DNA of 64,000 bases from Flagellimonas maritima (GTDB taxonomy: Bacteria; Bacteroidota; Bacteroidia; Flavobacteriales; Flavobacteriaceae): contig NZ_CP030104.1 of the NCBI RefSeq assembly GCF_003269425.1, positions 1,421,501 to 1,485,500 on the forward strand. Reading direction: 5' to 3'. Below are positions 35,601-43,816 of the stretch, piece by piece. Under the pieces are notes generated by a model that was given only the letters and a program-made list of their open reading frames with translations, ran no database searches and was not told the DNA's origin. The translations under genes and the position numbers were made by a program. Each line of letters starts with the position of its first letter. Position 1 is the first letter of the stretch.

Positions 35601-36346
35601 CTATAAACAATATTGTTGCTTCTGGAGGAGCAAACAACAATCCATTACTAACAACTGCAACCGTTGTTATTTATGAGAACAACAACGGGCTACCAGGCGC
35701 AACTGTTTACGATAGTGGTGCTTTAGCGCTTTCCTCGGCACCCACCAATACCAATCTTAGCATAGATCTTCCAGAACCTGTTCAACTGGAATCAGGTACA
35801 TACTGGCTCTCCGTGTATGCTAACTTGGATTTTTCGCCGAACGCAACACAATGGTTCTGGTTGACACAAGCGGGACTGATCGGAAACGAATCTCTTTTTA
35901 GGGATACTGCAGACTTATTTGGAACCGGTGCTATTGATTGGACCAATAAGTCACAAGTTTTTGGTGGATTGCAGGAAGATCAAATATTTCAAATATTTGG
36001 TACTGCTGACAATGGTTCCGAAGGGGATACTGCAATGGAGATAGCTCCCTCAGGCGTTGCCGGAGAACAAACTTCCCAAAATTTGGCTAATGTTGAAACC
36101 AATGTAGTTACAGCTGTTTGGCCAAATCCGTCAACTGAGGAGTTTTATTTTGCGTTAAAGAATAATGACGATTCTAAAGTAAGTACTCAAATTTTTAACA
36201 TGGTCGGTCAAATGGTCTATGAGAAAACCAATCAAGATAGCTCAAAACCATTTGTATGGAATGCATCCAATAGTCCAGCTGGCATTTACTTTGTGAAAAT
36301 AACCGGTGCAAACACGAATGAGAATTTTAAGATTATAAAAAAGTAG
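32666..36346 (+). CDS. Large T9SS-secreted protein with sortilin/BNR-type repeats
   Basis: A 1226-residue exported protein with signal peptide (ending NLNAQ). Residues about 110-830 form a beta-propeller-like region with VPS10/BNR elements such as GLWRSTNAGDSWRRVT, KSFNNGRSWIRM and MSKNAGETWESISGN. A region at about 945-1110 (SADDFIVPNGSQWTINNI) resembles a carbohydrate-binding-like jelly roll. The last 75 residues are a type A T9SS sorting domain (VWPNPSTEEFYF, SPAGIYFVKITG, NFKIIKK), which directs it across the outer membrane and onto the surface or into the medium. Propeller ligands are unknown. A strong terminator follows. Confidence 0.9.
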   Translation: MKKVLLNRVAFLLCSFLFLSVSNLNAQNLKKTHDDAPQKGHNLYKQSKLYDSKKGPTGVKPKAVGDRAMDRLSYEFRQVQDPFTKTIPDNIRLKEVEFSGKIDSTDVQSQMSKSYGAEASKKRYFYWRNRGPANVGGRTRALALDRRNENTILAGGVSGGLWRSTNAGDSWRRVTRKWQSPSITSIVQDPRKFRGNVWYYASGERFGNSASAPGAFYQGVGIFKSFNNGRSWIRMRDNISDNDVTTLSSFDIINSLAIHPSNGDLYAATFDGLFRSKNGARSFEEVLPSGFDSQTEIIITPKGTLYATVDIFGGENAGFYTSQDGDTWTNITPEGLFPSFGRTVMAYDPSDENRIFFFSYDLSNAGEAFLWKYQADAETPEEQWVDLTANLPISIGGVAGNLNLQGAYNMIIKVHPTNPDLVFLGGTNLYRSTTGFTTPTGFESWIGGYTIFADSFALYPNHHPDQHNLVFLPSNPDKAITANDGGVQVTEDITIDTEPVSWTSLNNGYITTQPYAISIDPEGNSQDVVAGFQDNGTWFTNSTNGNDPWESDFGGDGSYNAIADGGLTRYVSSQFGNVYRFNFNEAEEFISFTRVQPAGASGFDFVAPFLLDPINDNIMYMPAGDRMWRNNNLDEIPLFSNAQATVNWVEQTQTATPDGSLITGLDVSKFPVANRLYYGTSSGMIFKVENANLDDQAVVDISSGKGLPAGNINQMYVDPTNSDKVFAVFSNYNIQSIFMSKNAGETWESISGNLEENSDGTGNGPSVRWFAIGGNNSLYYAGTSTGLYVSFWLNGERTRWFKEPFVVGNVVVPQVRTREDGFVAVAAHGNGIYNAQFFAFPSPEATLSTAYLLPDLVLPLNSPDKEIDVKDLFVSSRGRSISIELTNSNPDLVTAELNGDVISLSFAPDSEGSAAIGLIATSGKEQVAEGFTVTLTEFPIYEQNEAFTSSSPSQLIPDFGGALLQSADDFIVPNGSQWTINNIVASGGANNNPLLTTATVVIYENNNGLPGATVYDSGALALSSAPTNTNLSIDLPEPVQLESGTYWLSVYANLDFSPNATQWFWLTQAGLIGNESLFRDTADLFGTGAIDWTNKSQVFGGLQEDQIFQIFGTADNGSEGDTAMEIAPSGVAGEQTSQNLANVETNVVTAVWPNPSTEEFYFALKNNDDSKVSTQIFNMVGQMVYEKTNQDSSKPFVWNASNSPAGIYFVKITGANTNENFKIIKK

Positions 36347-36368
36347 ATAGCTTTACTAAATACATTAA

Positions 36369-36425
36369 AGATGTCCAAAAAACATTTTAGCCTTTCTGGT
36401 TAGTTTTTTGGACATCTCTTTTTAA
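36369..36425 (+). terminator. Strong Rho-independent terminator
   Basis: AGATGTCCAAAAAAC and GTTTTTTGGACATCT form a perfect 15-bp stem around a 19-base loop, then CTTTTTT. It ends the T9SS cargo gene. Confidence 0.9.
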
Positions 36426-36473
36426 CATCCATACTGCTAAAATTTTTCGTACATATCTAAAGCTAAAGTATTT

Positions 36474-36887
36474 ATGAAAACACTATTTATATTATTATTG
36501 TTTATAGTGAGCAATGCTTGCGATACATCTGGAGAGTTTGCCTCAGTAGAAAATTCTGAAAAAGAAGAAGCAATAACGCAACAACAAATGATTGGTCCCG
36601 ATGAAATCCTTTTTAAAATTAAAATTGTAGACACTCTAGGTTCTGACAAACAAATATGCGGAACACAAAAAGATAATGTTTTTGCAGTGGAAGTTGTAGA
36701 GGTAGTTGTATCTGGAAGCAGTTTAAGTAAAAAGCTTCCAAAAAATCATCAAATGGATGTTACTTTTCTTTTTGAGCCCAATCTTTTATCCAATGGCAAA
36801 ATTCTTGAGGCGAAAGCCAAGGAAACACTTTGTCAAAATACATCGATGACCTATTTTACAGTGATTGAGCATAAAATTTTGGAATAG
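36474..36887 (+). CDS. Small exported protein of unknown function, possible lipoprotein
   Basis: A 137-residue protein with a hydrophobic signal (MKTLFILLLFIVSNAC); Cys16 could be lipidated, but the lipobox (VSNAC) is weak. The mature part has DEILFKIKIVDTLGSDKQIC and ends VIEHKILE, with three further cysteines. No family is recognised. It sits alone between two terminator-bounded units, 48 bp before the fructokinase gene. Confidence 0.65.
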   Translation: MKTLFILLLFIVSNACDTSGEFASVENSEKEEAITQQQMIGPDEILFKIKIVDTLGSDKQICGTQKDNVFAVEVVEVVVSGSSLSKKLPKNHQMDVTFLFEPNLLSNGKILEAKAKETLCQNTSMTYFTVIEHKILE

Positions 36888-36935
36888 CAGTTTTTTTCTC
36901 CTTACATTGGTTATACCTAATTTTTAATACTAGGT

Positions 36936-37880
36936 ATGAAAAAAGTATTCTGTATCGGTGAGCTCTTAATAGATTTTGTTGCCGAAAAACAGGGCAGTAA
37001 TCTTTCTAAAGCAAACACATTTACTAAAAAAGCAGGTGGTGCACCTGCAAATGTTGCTTGTGCAATAGCAAAGCTTGGTGGAAGAGGTATTTTTGTTGGT
37101 TGTGTTGGAGATGATCCGTTTGGAGATTTTCTGCTCAATACCTTAAAGAATGAAAGCGTTGATATTTCCTTGGCGCAGCGTTCCAAAACGTTTACAACCC
37201 TTGCTTTTGTGTCATTGGCCGAAGATGGGGAACGTGATTTTGTTTTTAGCAGGGGAGCCGATAGGGAACTTGAATATCAAGTCGCGCTGAGAAAGGATTT
37301 TAATGGCAATTTACTTCATTTGGGAGCTGCTACTGCCCTTTTGGGAGGCCCTCTGGAAAAAGCCTATGGCAAATACTTGTTTGATGCCCTTACAAAAGAG
37401 ATGTTTATAAGTTTTGATCCAAATTTCAGGAAAGATCTTTGGAAAGAAAACGAACTGCAATTCGTTAAAAAGTGCATGCCATTTATTGAGAAATCCCATT
37501 TGTGTAAATTCAGTTTGGAAGAGGCGCAATTGCTATCGGGCAAAGAAGATATGCATGAAGCATGTGATTTTTTACATGATGTTGGCGCCAAGATTATAAC
37601 TGTAACGCTTGGTAAGAAAGGAACACTACTTAGCACGAATAACATTAGAGAGATTGTTCCCAGTATCAAGGTAAAACCAATCGATACAACTGGGGCTGGT
37701 GATGCTTTTATTGGCTGTCTTCTACAACAAATTTCAGGTCTGGACAATTTTGATAACATCTTCAATAACGATAAATTGTTACTGAAAATGGTTGCAAAAG
37801 CCAATATGGCCGGAGCTATCACTACTACCAATTATGGGGCAATAGTTGCATTGCCCAATAAATCACAGTTACAGGACTAG
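36936..37880 (+). CDS. PfkB-family carbohydrate kinase, probable fructokinase
   Basis: A 314-residue ribokinase-fold sugar kinase. The N-terminal GELLIDFVA, the KKAGGAPANVACAIAKLGG substrate/lid motif and the C-terminal DTTGAGDAFIGCLLQ motif with the catalytic Asp are all present. Its stop is immediately followed by the amylosucrase ATG with no gap, so the unit likely phosphorylates the fructose released from sucrose. Confidence 0.92.
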   Translation: MKKVFCIGELLIDFVAEKQGSNLSKANTFTKKAGGAPANVACAIAKLGGRGIFVGCVGDDPFGDFLLNTLKNESVDISLAQRSKTFTTLAFVSLAEDGERDFVFSRGADRELEYQVALRKDFNGNLLHLGAATALLGGPLEKAYGKYLFDALTKEMFISFDPNFRKDLWKENELQFVKKCMPFIEKSHLCKFSLEEAQLLSGKEDMHEACDFLHDVGAKIITVTLGKKGTLLSTNNIREIVPSIKVKPIDTTGAGDAFIGCLLQQISGLDNFDNIFNNDKLLLKMVAKANMAGAITTTNYGAIVALPNKSQLQD

Positions 37881-39809
37881 ATGAATCAGGCTGCCTTACA
37901 TCAATTGATTTCTTCAAGATTTAAGGAAAAGAATACCAAAGTACTTTTCAATTTGCGATTGGCAACAAATTTAGGCTTGATCCAACAATTGTTTTTCTCA
38001 ATTTATCCAGAAGAAAAACATCATGGTGCGTTTCAGGAATTGATGAACCTATTTCCAAAGTTATTCGCTTTACGTTCTGATGAATTGAAAAATCAGGATT
38101 TGCAAAGATTGGAAGAAGGCAATTGGTACCAATCAGAAAAAATGGTGGGCATGCAATTGTATGTTGAGCATTTTCATAAAGATTTAAAAGGTCTTAAAGA
38201 AAAAATTCCCTACCTAAAAAGATTGGGAATAAATTTTTTGCACCTTATGCCCATTACTACCCGTCCAAATGGTGAGAACGATGGAGGGTATGCCGTAAAC
38301 AGTTACCACAAAATAGACCCAAAATATGGAACTGACAAGGAATTTCTCGAGCTAGCTTCAGAGTTTAGAAAACAGCAAATGTTCTTGATGCTGGATTTCG
38401 TTGTCAATCATACTTCCAACGAATTTCCATGGGCGAAAAAGGCGAAAAAAGGCGAAAAAAAATATCAAGGATACTATTACATTTTTGAAGACGATTCCAT
38501 TCCAAAAGAGTTTGAAAAATCACTGCCCGAGGTTTTCCCGGAAACCTCGCCAGGTAATTTTACCCATATTCCTGAAATGGATAGATGGGTGATGACGGTT
38601 TTCAATGATTATCAATGGGATCTGAACTATACCAATCCTGAGGTATTTTTGGAGATGTTGACCAATCTGGTAAAATTAGCCAATATGGGGGTTGACATGG
38701 TACGCTTTGATGCACTCGCATTTCTCTGGAAAAAAATTGGTACAGATTCCCAAAACCTTCCTGAAGCGCATGACCTTATTGCATTGTTCCGAATGTGTTT
38801 GCAAGTTGTGGCACCAGGAACTATATTTTTGGCCGAAGCTATTGTAGCACCAACTGAAATCGTAAAATATTTTGGAGAAGGCCAAAAAAGGGCGAATGAA
38901 TGTGAAGTTGCCTACAACGCATCTTTAATGGCTTTACTTTGGAATTCAATAGCGACAAAGAAAACAGTACTGCTTTACAAAAGCCTGAGCAACGTGCCTG
39001 CCAAACCCAAAGACTGTACATGGATCAACTATATCCGTTGCCATGATGATATTGGACTGGGATATGAAAATAGTTTTATTGAAGAGATTGGATGGAACCC
39101 ACAACAGCACCGTAAATTTTTGTTGGACTATTATTGCCAGCGGTTGAATTGGTCTCCTTCAAAAGGATTGCTCTTTATGTACAATCCCAAAACTGGGGAT
39201 GGACGGATCACCGGTAGTGCGGCATCACTCTTAGGACTGGAAAAGGGATTGATTGAGAAAAATAAATCTCTAGTGAACGAAGCAGTTGCAAAAATCAACA
39301 TGCTTCACGGTATTATTTTGGCCTTTGGAGGTATTCCCATGATTTACGCAGGTGATGAGATCGGTATATTAAACGACTATTCTTTTTTAGAGGATGATGC
39401 AACAAAAGGGGACAGCCGTTGGGCAAACAGACCAAAACAAGACTGGGAACTCATTTCAAAATTGGAAAATAAAGATTTGCCCCAATCCAAAATATTCCAT
39501 ACGTTGCAACGATTGATTGCTATTAGAAAAGAAAATATTGTCTTTGCGGATAACGACAATCTATCCTTGTGCCATACTGGCAATGACCACGTTCTTGTAT
39601 TTGAAAGAACCTCAACAAGCGAAAATGGATTACTGGTCATTAGTAATTTTGACGAAAATCCCCAAGTAATCGAAGCAGGCTGGATACTGAAGCTAGGGTA
39701 TTTTACGATGGGCAATCCAAAAGATTTGATTTCAGAACAGAAAATATCGCTTAAGAGCGGGTTGTTGGAATTGAAACCGTATCAGATTCTCTGGCTAAAA
39801 AAATCTTAA
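37881..39809 (+). CDS. Amylosucrase-type GH13 alpha-glucanotransferase
   Basis: A 642-residue GH13 subfamily 4 enzyme with no signal peptide. The catalytic residues align with known amylosucrase: nucleophile Asp277 (GVDMVRFDA), acid/base Glu319 (FLAEAIV) and Asp389 (RCHDDIGL). YAVNSYHKIDPKYGT and DFVVNHTSNEFPW are further GH13 blocks, and the overall length matches the Neisseria enzyme (636). It splits sucrose, transferring glucose to alpha-1,4-glucan or to water and releasing fructose, which the coupled PfkB kinase can use. Whether it makes polymer or merely hydrolyses sucrose is not readable. Its end overlaps the convergent AlbA_2 gene by 4 bp. Confidence 0.9.
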   Translation: MNQAALHQLISSRFKEKNTKVLFNLRLATNLGLIQQLFFSIYPEEKHHGAFQELMNLFPKLFALRSDELKNQDLQRLEEGNWYQSEKMVGMQLYVEHFHKDLKGLKEKIPYLKRLGINFLHLMPITTRPNGENDGGYAVNSYHKIDPKYGTDKEFLELASEFRKQQMFLMLDFVVNHTSNEFPWAKKAKKGEKKYQGYYYIFEDDSIPKEFEKSLPEVFPETSPGNFTHIPEMDRWVMTVFNDYQWDLNYTNPEVFLEMLTNLVKLANMGVDMVRFDALAFLWKKIGTDSQNLPEAHDLIALFRMCLQVVAPGTIFLAEAIVAPTEIVKYFGEGQKRANECEVAYNASLMALLWNSIATKKTVLLYKSLSNVPAKPKDCTWINYIRCHDDIGLGYENSFIEEIGWNPQQHRKFLLDYYCQRLNWSPSKGLLFMYNPKTGDGRITGSAASLLGLEKGLIEKNKSLVNEAVAKINMLHGIILAFGGIPMIYAGDEIGILNDYSFLEDDATKGDSRWANRPKQDWELISKLENKDLPQSKIFHTLQRLIAIRKENIVFADNDNLSLCHTGNDHVLVFERTSTSENGLLVISNFDENPQVIEAGWILKLGYFTMGNPKDLISEQKISLKSGLLELKPYQILWLKKS

Positions 39810-40942
39810 TTGTATCTCACTTTTCTAATAATGCGCAAGGATTCTTTGAGCGAGTCATATACTCGCTTATTTGTTTGCTTTAATAACGGACGGGCCTGTT
39901 CCATTTGTTCTTTTGCTTCTTCAAAGCCGTTTAAATAACAAAGAAGGTACGTGGCGGGAAGGTGTGTAAGGTCCTTTTCCTCGGCTTGGTTCAGTTTAAT
40001 TTTCTTTTCAAGTTTTTGTAGCAAGGTATTGTTGGTATTTAATACGTGGTACAATGTTTTCTTATCATATTGTGGTGGTTCAAATACCAATTCACTGTTG
40101 ATGCTGTATTTTCCGTTGTCGGAAAAAGTTATCACCATTTCTTCCAGTGGAAAGTAATGTTGTTGGGAACCCAGCCCCAATTGTACAAATTCCAAAGTAC
40201 TGAATGAATTCTCATCATAAGCAATAGTTATCTCGTCCAAAGCAGAATAGAACAGTTTAACTTGCTCGTTGATCAATTCAATGTCAACTCTAGAATAATA
40301 CGTTTTATTTTGAACCTTTTTCTTGTTTCCCGCCCAGCAGACCACAAATTGTTCTTTAAAAACTTTATAATTACTGGTCAGGTCCGCATGCCTGCTATTC
40401 ATAAAATTAATTACTGCGTCAAGTGTAAGTTCAATATTATTACGGGCATGTAGCTCTATGGTTGCGACTGCATCAGAATTAATATCCTTAAGTTCAATAT
40501 CAAAAGCTTTTGGCAAACTTATGCTCCCCTCTCTAAAAAAGACGGCTCCTCCATAGTATTTCCATATATTTTTTCTGAGTGCACATACTTTTCCATTGGA
40601 TTTTATAGTTACCAAACCCACTACTTTACCTTCCGGCAAATGTGGAAAAGGAATATTTTCATAAGAAATAAGGGGAGGGTTATCCAAATAGGCATTTACC
40701 AGATTTTGAATTTTACTATCATCAAAGAAATCAACCCCTACAATCTTGTTGTCTTCATCCTCAACACCTATAACAATAAAAGAATTATTTATGGGGTTGC
40801 TGTTTGCCAGAGCACAAACATGTTTTAGAAATTTGGCCTTGCCTTCTTTTTCTCCTATGGAAATAAACCTTTTTTTATCATAGAAGCTATTCTCATCATT
40901 ATGCGCCAGTAGGTTTTTTACAAGAAGGCGTTTATTGATCAT
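39806..40942 (-). CDS. AlbA_2 (Schlafen-like) ATP-binding domain protein
   Basis: A 378-residue protein whose N-terminal 160 residues form an AlbA_2 domain: KFLKHVCALANSNPINNSFI followed by IGVEDEDNKIVGVDFFDD and the VFFREGSISLPK end. This domain occurs in predicted regulators and Schlafen-like proteins. The rest has no clear domain: a helix-strand region, then a charged C-terminus with KKIKLNQAEEKDL. The start overlaps the SDR stop by 4 bp (ATGA), so the two are co-translated. Confidence 0.82.
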   Translation of the reverse strand: MINKRLLVKNLLAHNDENSFYDKKRFISIGEKEGKAKFLKHVCALANSNPINNSFIVIGVEDEDNKIVGVDFFDDSKIQNLVNAYLDNPPLISYENIPFPHLPEGKVVGLVTIKSNGKVCALRKNIWKYYGGAVFFREGSISLPKAFDIELKDINSDAVATIELHARNNIELTLDAVINFMNSRHADLTSNYKVFKEQFVVCWAGNKKKVQNKTYYSRVDIELINEQVKLFYSALDEITIAYDENSFSTLEFVQLGLGSQQHYFPLEEMVITFSDNGKYSINSELVFEPPQYDKKTLYHVLNTNNTLLQKLEKKIKLNQAEEKDLTHLPATYLLCYLNGFEEAKEQMEQARPLLKQTNKRVYDSLKESLRIIRKVRYN

Positions 40943-41700
40943 ATTTCTTTCCTAACAACTGTACTGCTGGCCTGAGCGGTTGGCATTACCACTAAATCTG
41001 CAATGTTTACATGATAGGGCCTTGTAATCGTAAAGTGTATAATATCTGCAATATCCTCTGGCTGTAAGGGTTGGTAGCCTTGATACACTTTCTCAGCTTT
41101 TTCAGTATCCCCTTTAAATCGTACATCGCTGAACTCAGTTTCCACCAATCCAGGATTTATAGCTCCTACTCGAATCCCATAAGCATTCAAATCTATGCGC
41201 ATCCCTTTGTTTATAGCGTCTACGGCATGTTTACTGGCACAGTAAACATTTCCTTTTGGATAAACTTCTTTGCCTGCAGTAGATCCAATGTTTATGATAT
41301 GTCCTGATTTTCGTTCCACCATTTGTGGCAAAATCGCTTTGGAAATATACAACAGCCCCTTTACATTAATGTCCAGCATTGCATCCCAATCGTCAATATC
41401 TCCGTTATCAATGGTATCCATACCATGTGCGTTCCCTGCATTGTTAATTAAAATATCTATGGGGGAAAACTCTTTTGGTATGCTTTCAACTGCTTCGGTA
41501 ACCGCGAGTTTATCCCTAATATCAAAACTTGATACATAAACTTTCGTGAACTTTTCCAGTTCCTCTTTCAGCGCTTTCAATCGTTTCTTCCTACGGCCAC
41601 AAATTATTAAGTTAAATCCTTCTTTGGCCAATAGTGTTGCCGTTGCCTTCCCTATTCCACTGGTCGCCCCGGTAATTAATACTGTTTCTGTACCATCCAT
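40939..41700 (-). CDS. SDR-family NAD(P)-dependent oxidoreductase
   Basis: A 253-residue classical short-chain dehydrogenase of the YdfG/serine-3-dehydrogenase-like group. Cofactor motif TGATSGIGKATA, NNAGNAHG, catalytic Ser in IINIGSTAG and YxxxK in YCASKHAVDAI are present; the arginine-rich CGRRKKRLKAL after strand 2 favours NADP(H). It would oxidise 3-hydroxy acids such as serine or 3-hydroxypropionate or reduce their carbonyls. It is first in a two-gene unit with the AlbA_2 gene. Confidence 0.92.
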   Translation of the reverse strand: MDGTETVLITGATSGIGKATATLLAKEGFNLIICGRRKKRLKALKEELEKFTKVYVSSFDIRDKLAVTEAVESIPKEFSPIDILINNAGNAHGMDTIDNGDIDDWDAMLDINVKGLLYISKAILPQMVERKSGHIINIGSTAGKEVYPKGNVYCASKHAVDAINKGMRIDLNAYGIRVGAINPGLVETEFSDVRFKGDTEKAEKVYQGYQPLQPEDIADIIHFTITRPYHVNIADLVVMPTAQASSTVVRKEI

Positions 41701-41858
41701 ATTTCATGAAAGTATAAAATTAAACCCTTAAATACTTCACAAAACTGGGGGTTCGGGGTTTTTTTTAACCATTAATTAACAGATGGATTTTAAATAAATT
41801 TTCATTTTGCACTTCTTAGTACAAACACTTAAAATAACACGTTACTACAAAAGTTCTT

Positions 41859-42860
41859 ATGGAAGAAAACACTACTATTGATATTAGTGCTGTGAATGAG
41901 AAAATTGCCCAAGAAAGCGCATTCATCGATTTGCTTACCCTTGAAATGAACAAAGCTATTGTTGGTCAAAGACACATGGTGGAAAGGTTGCTCATTGGCT
42001 TACTGGGTCAAGGTCATATCCTATTGGAAGGCGTTCCGGGATTAGCAAAAACTTTGGCTATCAATACTTTGGCAAAAGCGGTGAAAGGGGATTTTAGTAG
42101 AATTCAATTTACGCCTGATCTTTTGCCCGCAGATGTTGTGGGAACTTTGATCTATAATATGAAGGAAAATGATTTTTCCATTAAGAAGGGGCCAATTTTC
42201 GCAAACTTTGTTCTTGCAGATGAAATAAACAGGGCTCCCGCAAAAGTTCAGTCGGCATTATTGGAGGCCATGCAGGAAAGACAAGTTACTATTGGGGACG
42301 AGACATTTAAATTAGAAGCTCCATTCTTAGTAATGGCCACTCAAAACCCCGTAGAACAAGAAGGAACGTATCCTTTGCCAGAAGCCCAAGTGGACCGTTT
42401 TATGCTAAAAACTGTTATAGATTATCCAAAACTTAATGAAGAACAACTCATTATGCGGCAAAATCTAAGTGGTGCCAATGAAGCCATTAAACCCGTAGTT
42501 ACTTTAAAACAGATTTTAAGTGCCCAACAAGCGGTACGTGAGGTCTATATGGACGAAAAAATAGAAAAATATATCTTGGATTTGGTATTCGCTACCCGCT
42601 ATCCTGAAAAATACAATCTTGAAAATCTTAAACCCCTGATCAGTTTTGGTGCTTCACCAAGAGGAAGCATAAATTTGGCAAATGCTTCCAAATGCTATGC
42701 CTTTATAAAAAGAAGAGGATACGTTGTTCCTGAAGATGTTAGGGCCGTTGTACATGATGTACTTCGACACCGCATCGGGATAACCTATGAGGCCGAAGCT
42801 GAGAATGTTACCTCTGAAGAAATCATAAACAAGATTGTTAACGAGGTAGAAGTACCCTAA
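41859..42860 (+). CDS. MoxR-family AAA+ ATPase
   Basis: A 333-residue AAA+ protein opening the Bat operon. Walker A is GVPGLAKT (residues 58-65) and Walker B with sensor is FVLADEINRAPAKVQSALLE; MATQNPVEQEGTYPLPEAQVD is the MoxR-specific stretch. MoxR proteins act as chaperones for VWA-domain proteins, and the following genes encode such partners. A gap of 89 bp separates it from the next gene, so an internal promoter is possible. Confidence 0.95.
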   Translation: MEENTTIDISAVNEKIAQESAFIDLLTLEMNKAIVGQRHMVERLLIGLLGQGHILLEGVPGLAKTLAINTLAKAVKGDFSRIQFTPDLLPADVVGTLIYNMKENDFSIKKGPIFANFVLADEINRAPAKVQSALLEAMQERQVTIGDETFKLEAPFLVMATQNPVEQEGTYPLPEAQVDRFMLKTVIDYPKLNEEQLIMRQNLSGANEAIKPVVTLKQILSAQQAVREVYMDEKIEKYILDLVFATRYPEKYNLENLKPLISFGASPRGSINLANASKCYAFIKRRGYVVPEDVRAVVHDVLRHRIGITYEAEAENVTSEEIINKIVNEVEVP

Positions 42861-42949
42861 AAAGTCTACAGTTGGCAGTTGTAGTTGGTGGTTTTTTTTA
42901 ATGGCATTCCACCACTAAATACTGACGGCTAAACACTGTTTACTTATAA

Positions 42950-43816
42950 ATGGATACAAAAGAGCTACTTAAAAAAGTCCGTAAAATTGAAATAAAGACA
43001 AGGCGTCTTTCTGACCATATTTTTGGTGGGGAGTATCATTCTACTTTTAAAGGTAGGGGGATGACCTTTAGCGAGGTACGTCAATATCAATTTGGGGATG
43101 ATGTAAGAAGTATCGATTGGAACGTTACTGCGCGTTATAATGAGCCATACGTAAAGGTTTTTGAAGAAGAGCGGGAACTGACCATGATGTTAATGGTAGA
43201 TGTTAGCGGTTCTGAATTATTTGGAACTTCTAACCAGTTTAAAAAAGGAGTCATTACTGAAATATCCGCTACTCTAGCCTTTTCAGCCCTACAGAATAAT
43301 GATAAGGTGGGTCTAATCTTGTTTTCTGATCAAGTAGAATTGTATATCCCTCCCAAAAAAGGGAAGAGCCACGTTTTACGAATAATTCGAGAACTACTGG
43401 AATTTACACCCAAAAGCAACCGAACCAATATAGCGCAAGCTCTAAAGTTTCTTACCAACGTAATGAAGAAGAAAGCTATTGTGTTTATGTTGTCTGATTT
43501 TATTGCAGACGATTATGAAAACACGCTTCGAATTATTGGAAATAAACATGATGTAACGGGTATTAGGGTGTTTGACGAACGTGAAGAATCCATCCCTAAT
43601 CTGGGTATGGTACAAATGCAAGATGCAGAAACGGGAATGTTGCAATTGGTAAATACCCGCTCTAAAAGAGTACGTTCGGCGTACGGTGAATTCCATAAAG
43701 AGAAAGTTACATACTTCTCGGATTCTTTTACAAAATCGGGTTGCGGTGTTATTCATTGCAGGGTGGATGAAAGCTATGTAAAAAAATTATTGGGCTATTT
43801 TAAACGAAGAGGATAA
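42950..43816 (+). CDS. DUF58 protein with VWA-like MIDAS
   Basis: A 288-residue cytoplasmic protein. It has the DUF58 signature FSEVRQYQFGDDVRSIDWNV and a VWA-like MIDAS motif, MLMVDVSGSELFGTS, with later NRTNIAQALKFL. DUF58 proteins always associate with MoxR ATPases. The following gene begins immediately after its stop. Confidence 0.93.
   Translation: MDTKELLKKVRKIEIKTRRLSDHIFGGEYHSTFKGRGMTFSEVRQYQFGDDVRSIDWNVTARYNEPYVKVFEEERELTMMLMVDVSGSELFGTSNQFKKGVITEISATLAFSALQNNDKVGLILFSDQVELYIPPKKGKSHVLRIIRELLEFTPKSNRTNIAQALKFLTNVMKKKAIVFMLSDFIADDYENTLRIIGNKHDVTGIRVFDEREESIPNLGMVQMQDAETGMLQLVNTRSKRVRSAYGEFHKEKVTYFSDSFTKSGCGVIHCRVDESYVKKLLGYFKRRG

Noticed and set aside
32666..36346. T9SS cargo as part of the toxin system
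   Set aside because: It is 23 kb away, has its own sorting domain and terminator, and shares no junction sequence with the toxins.
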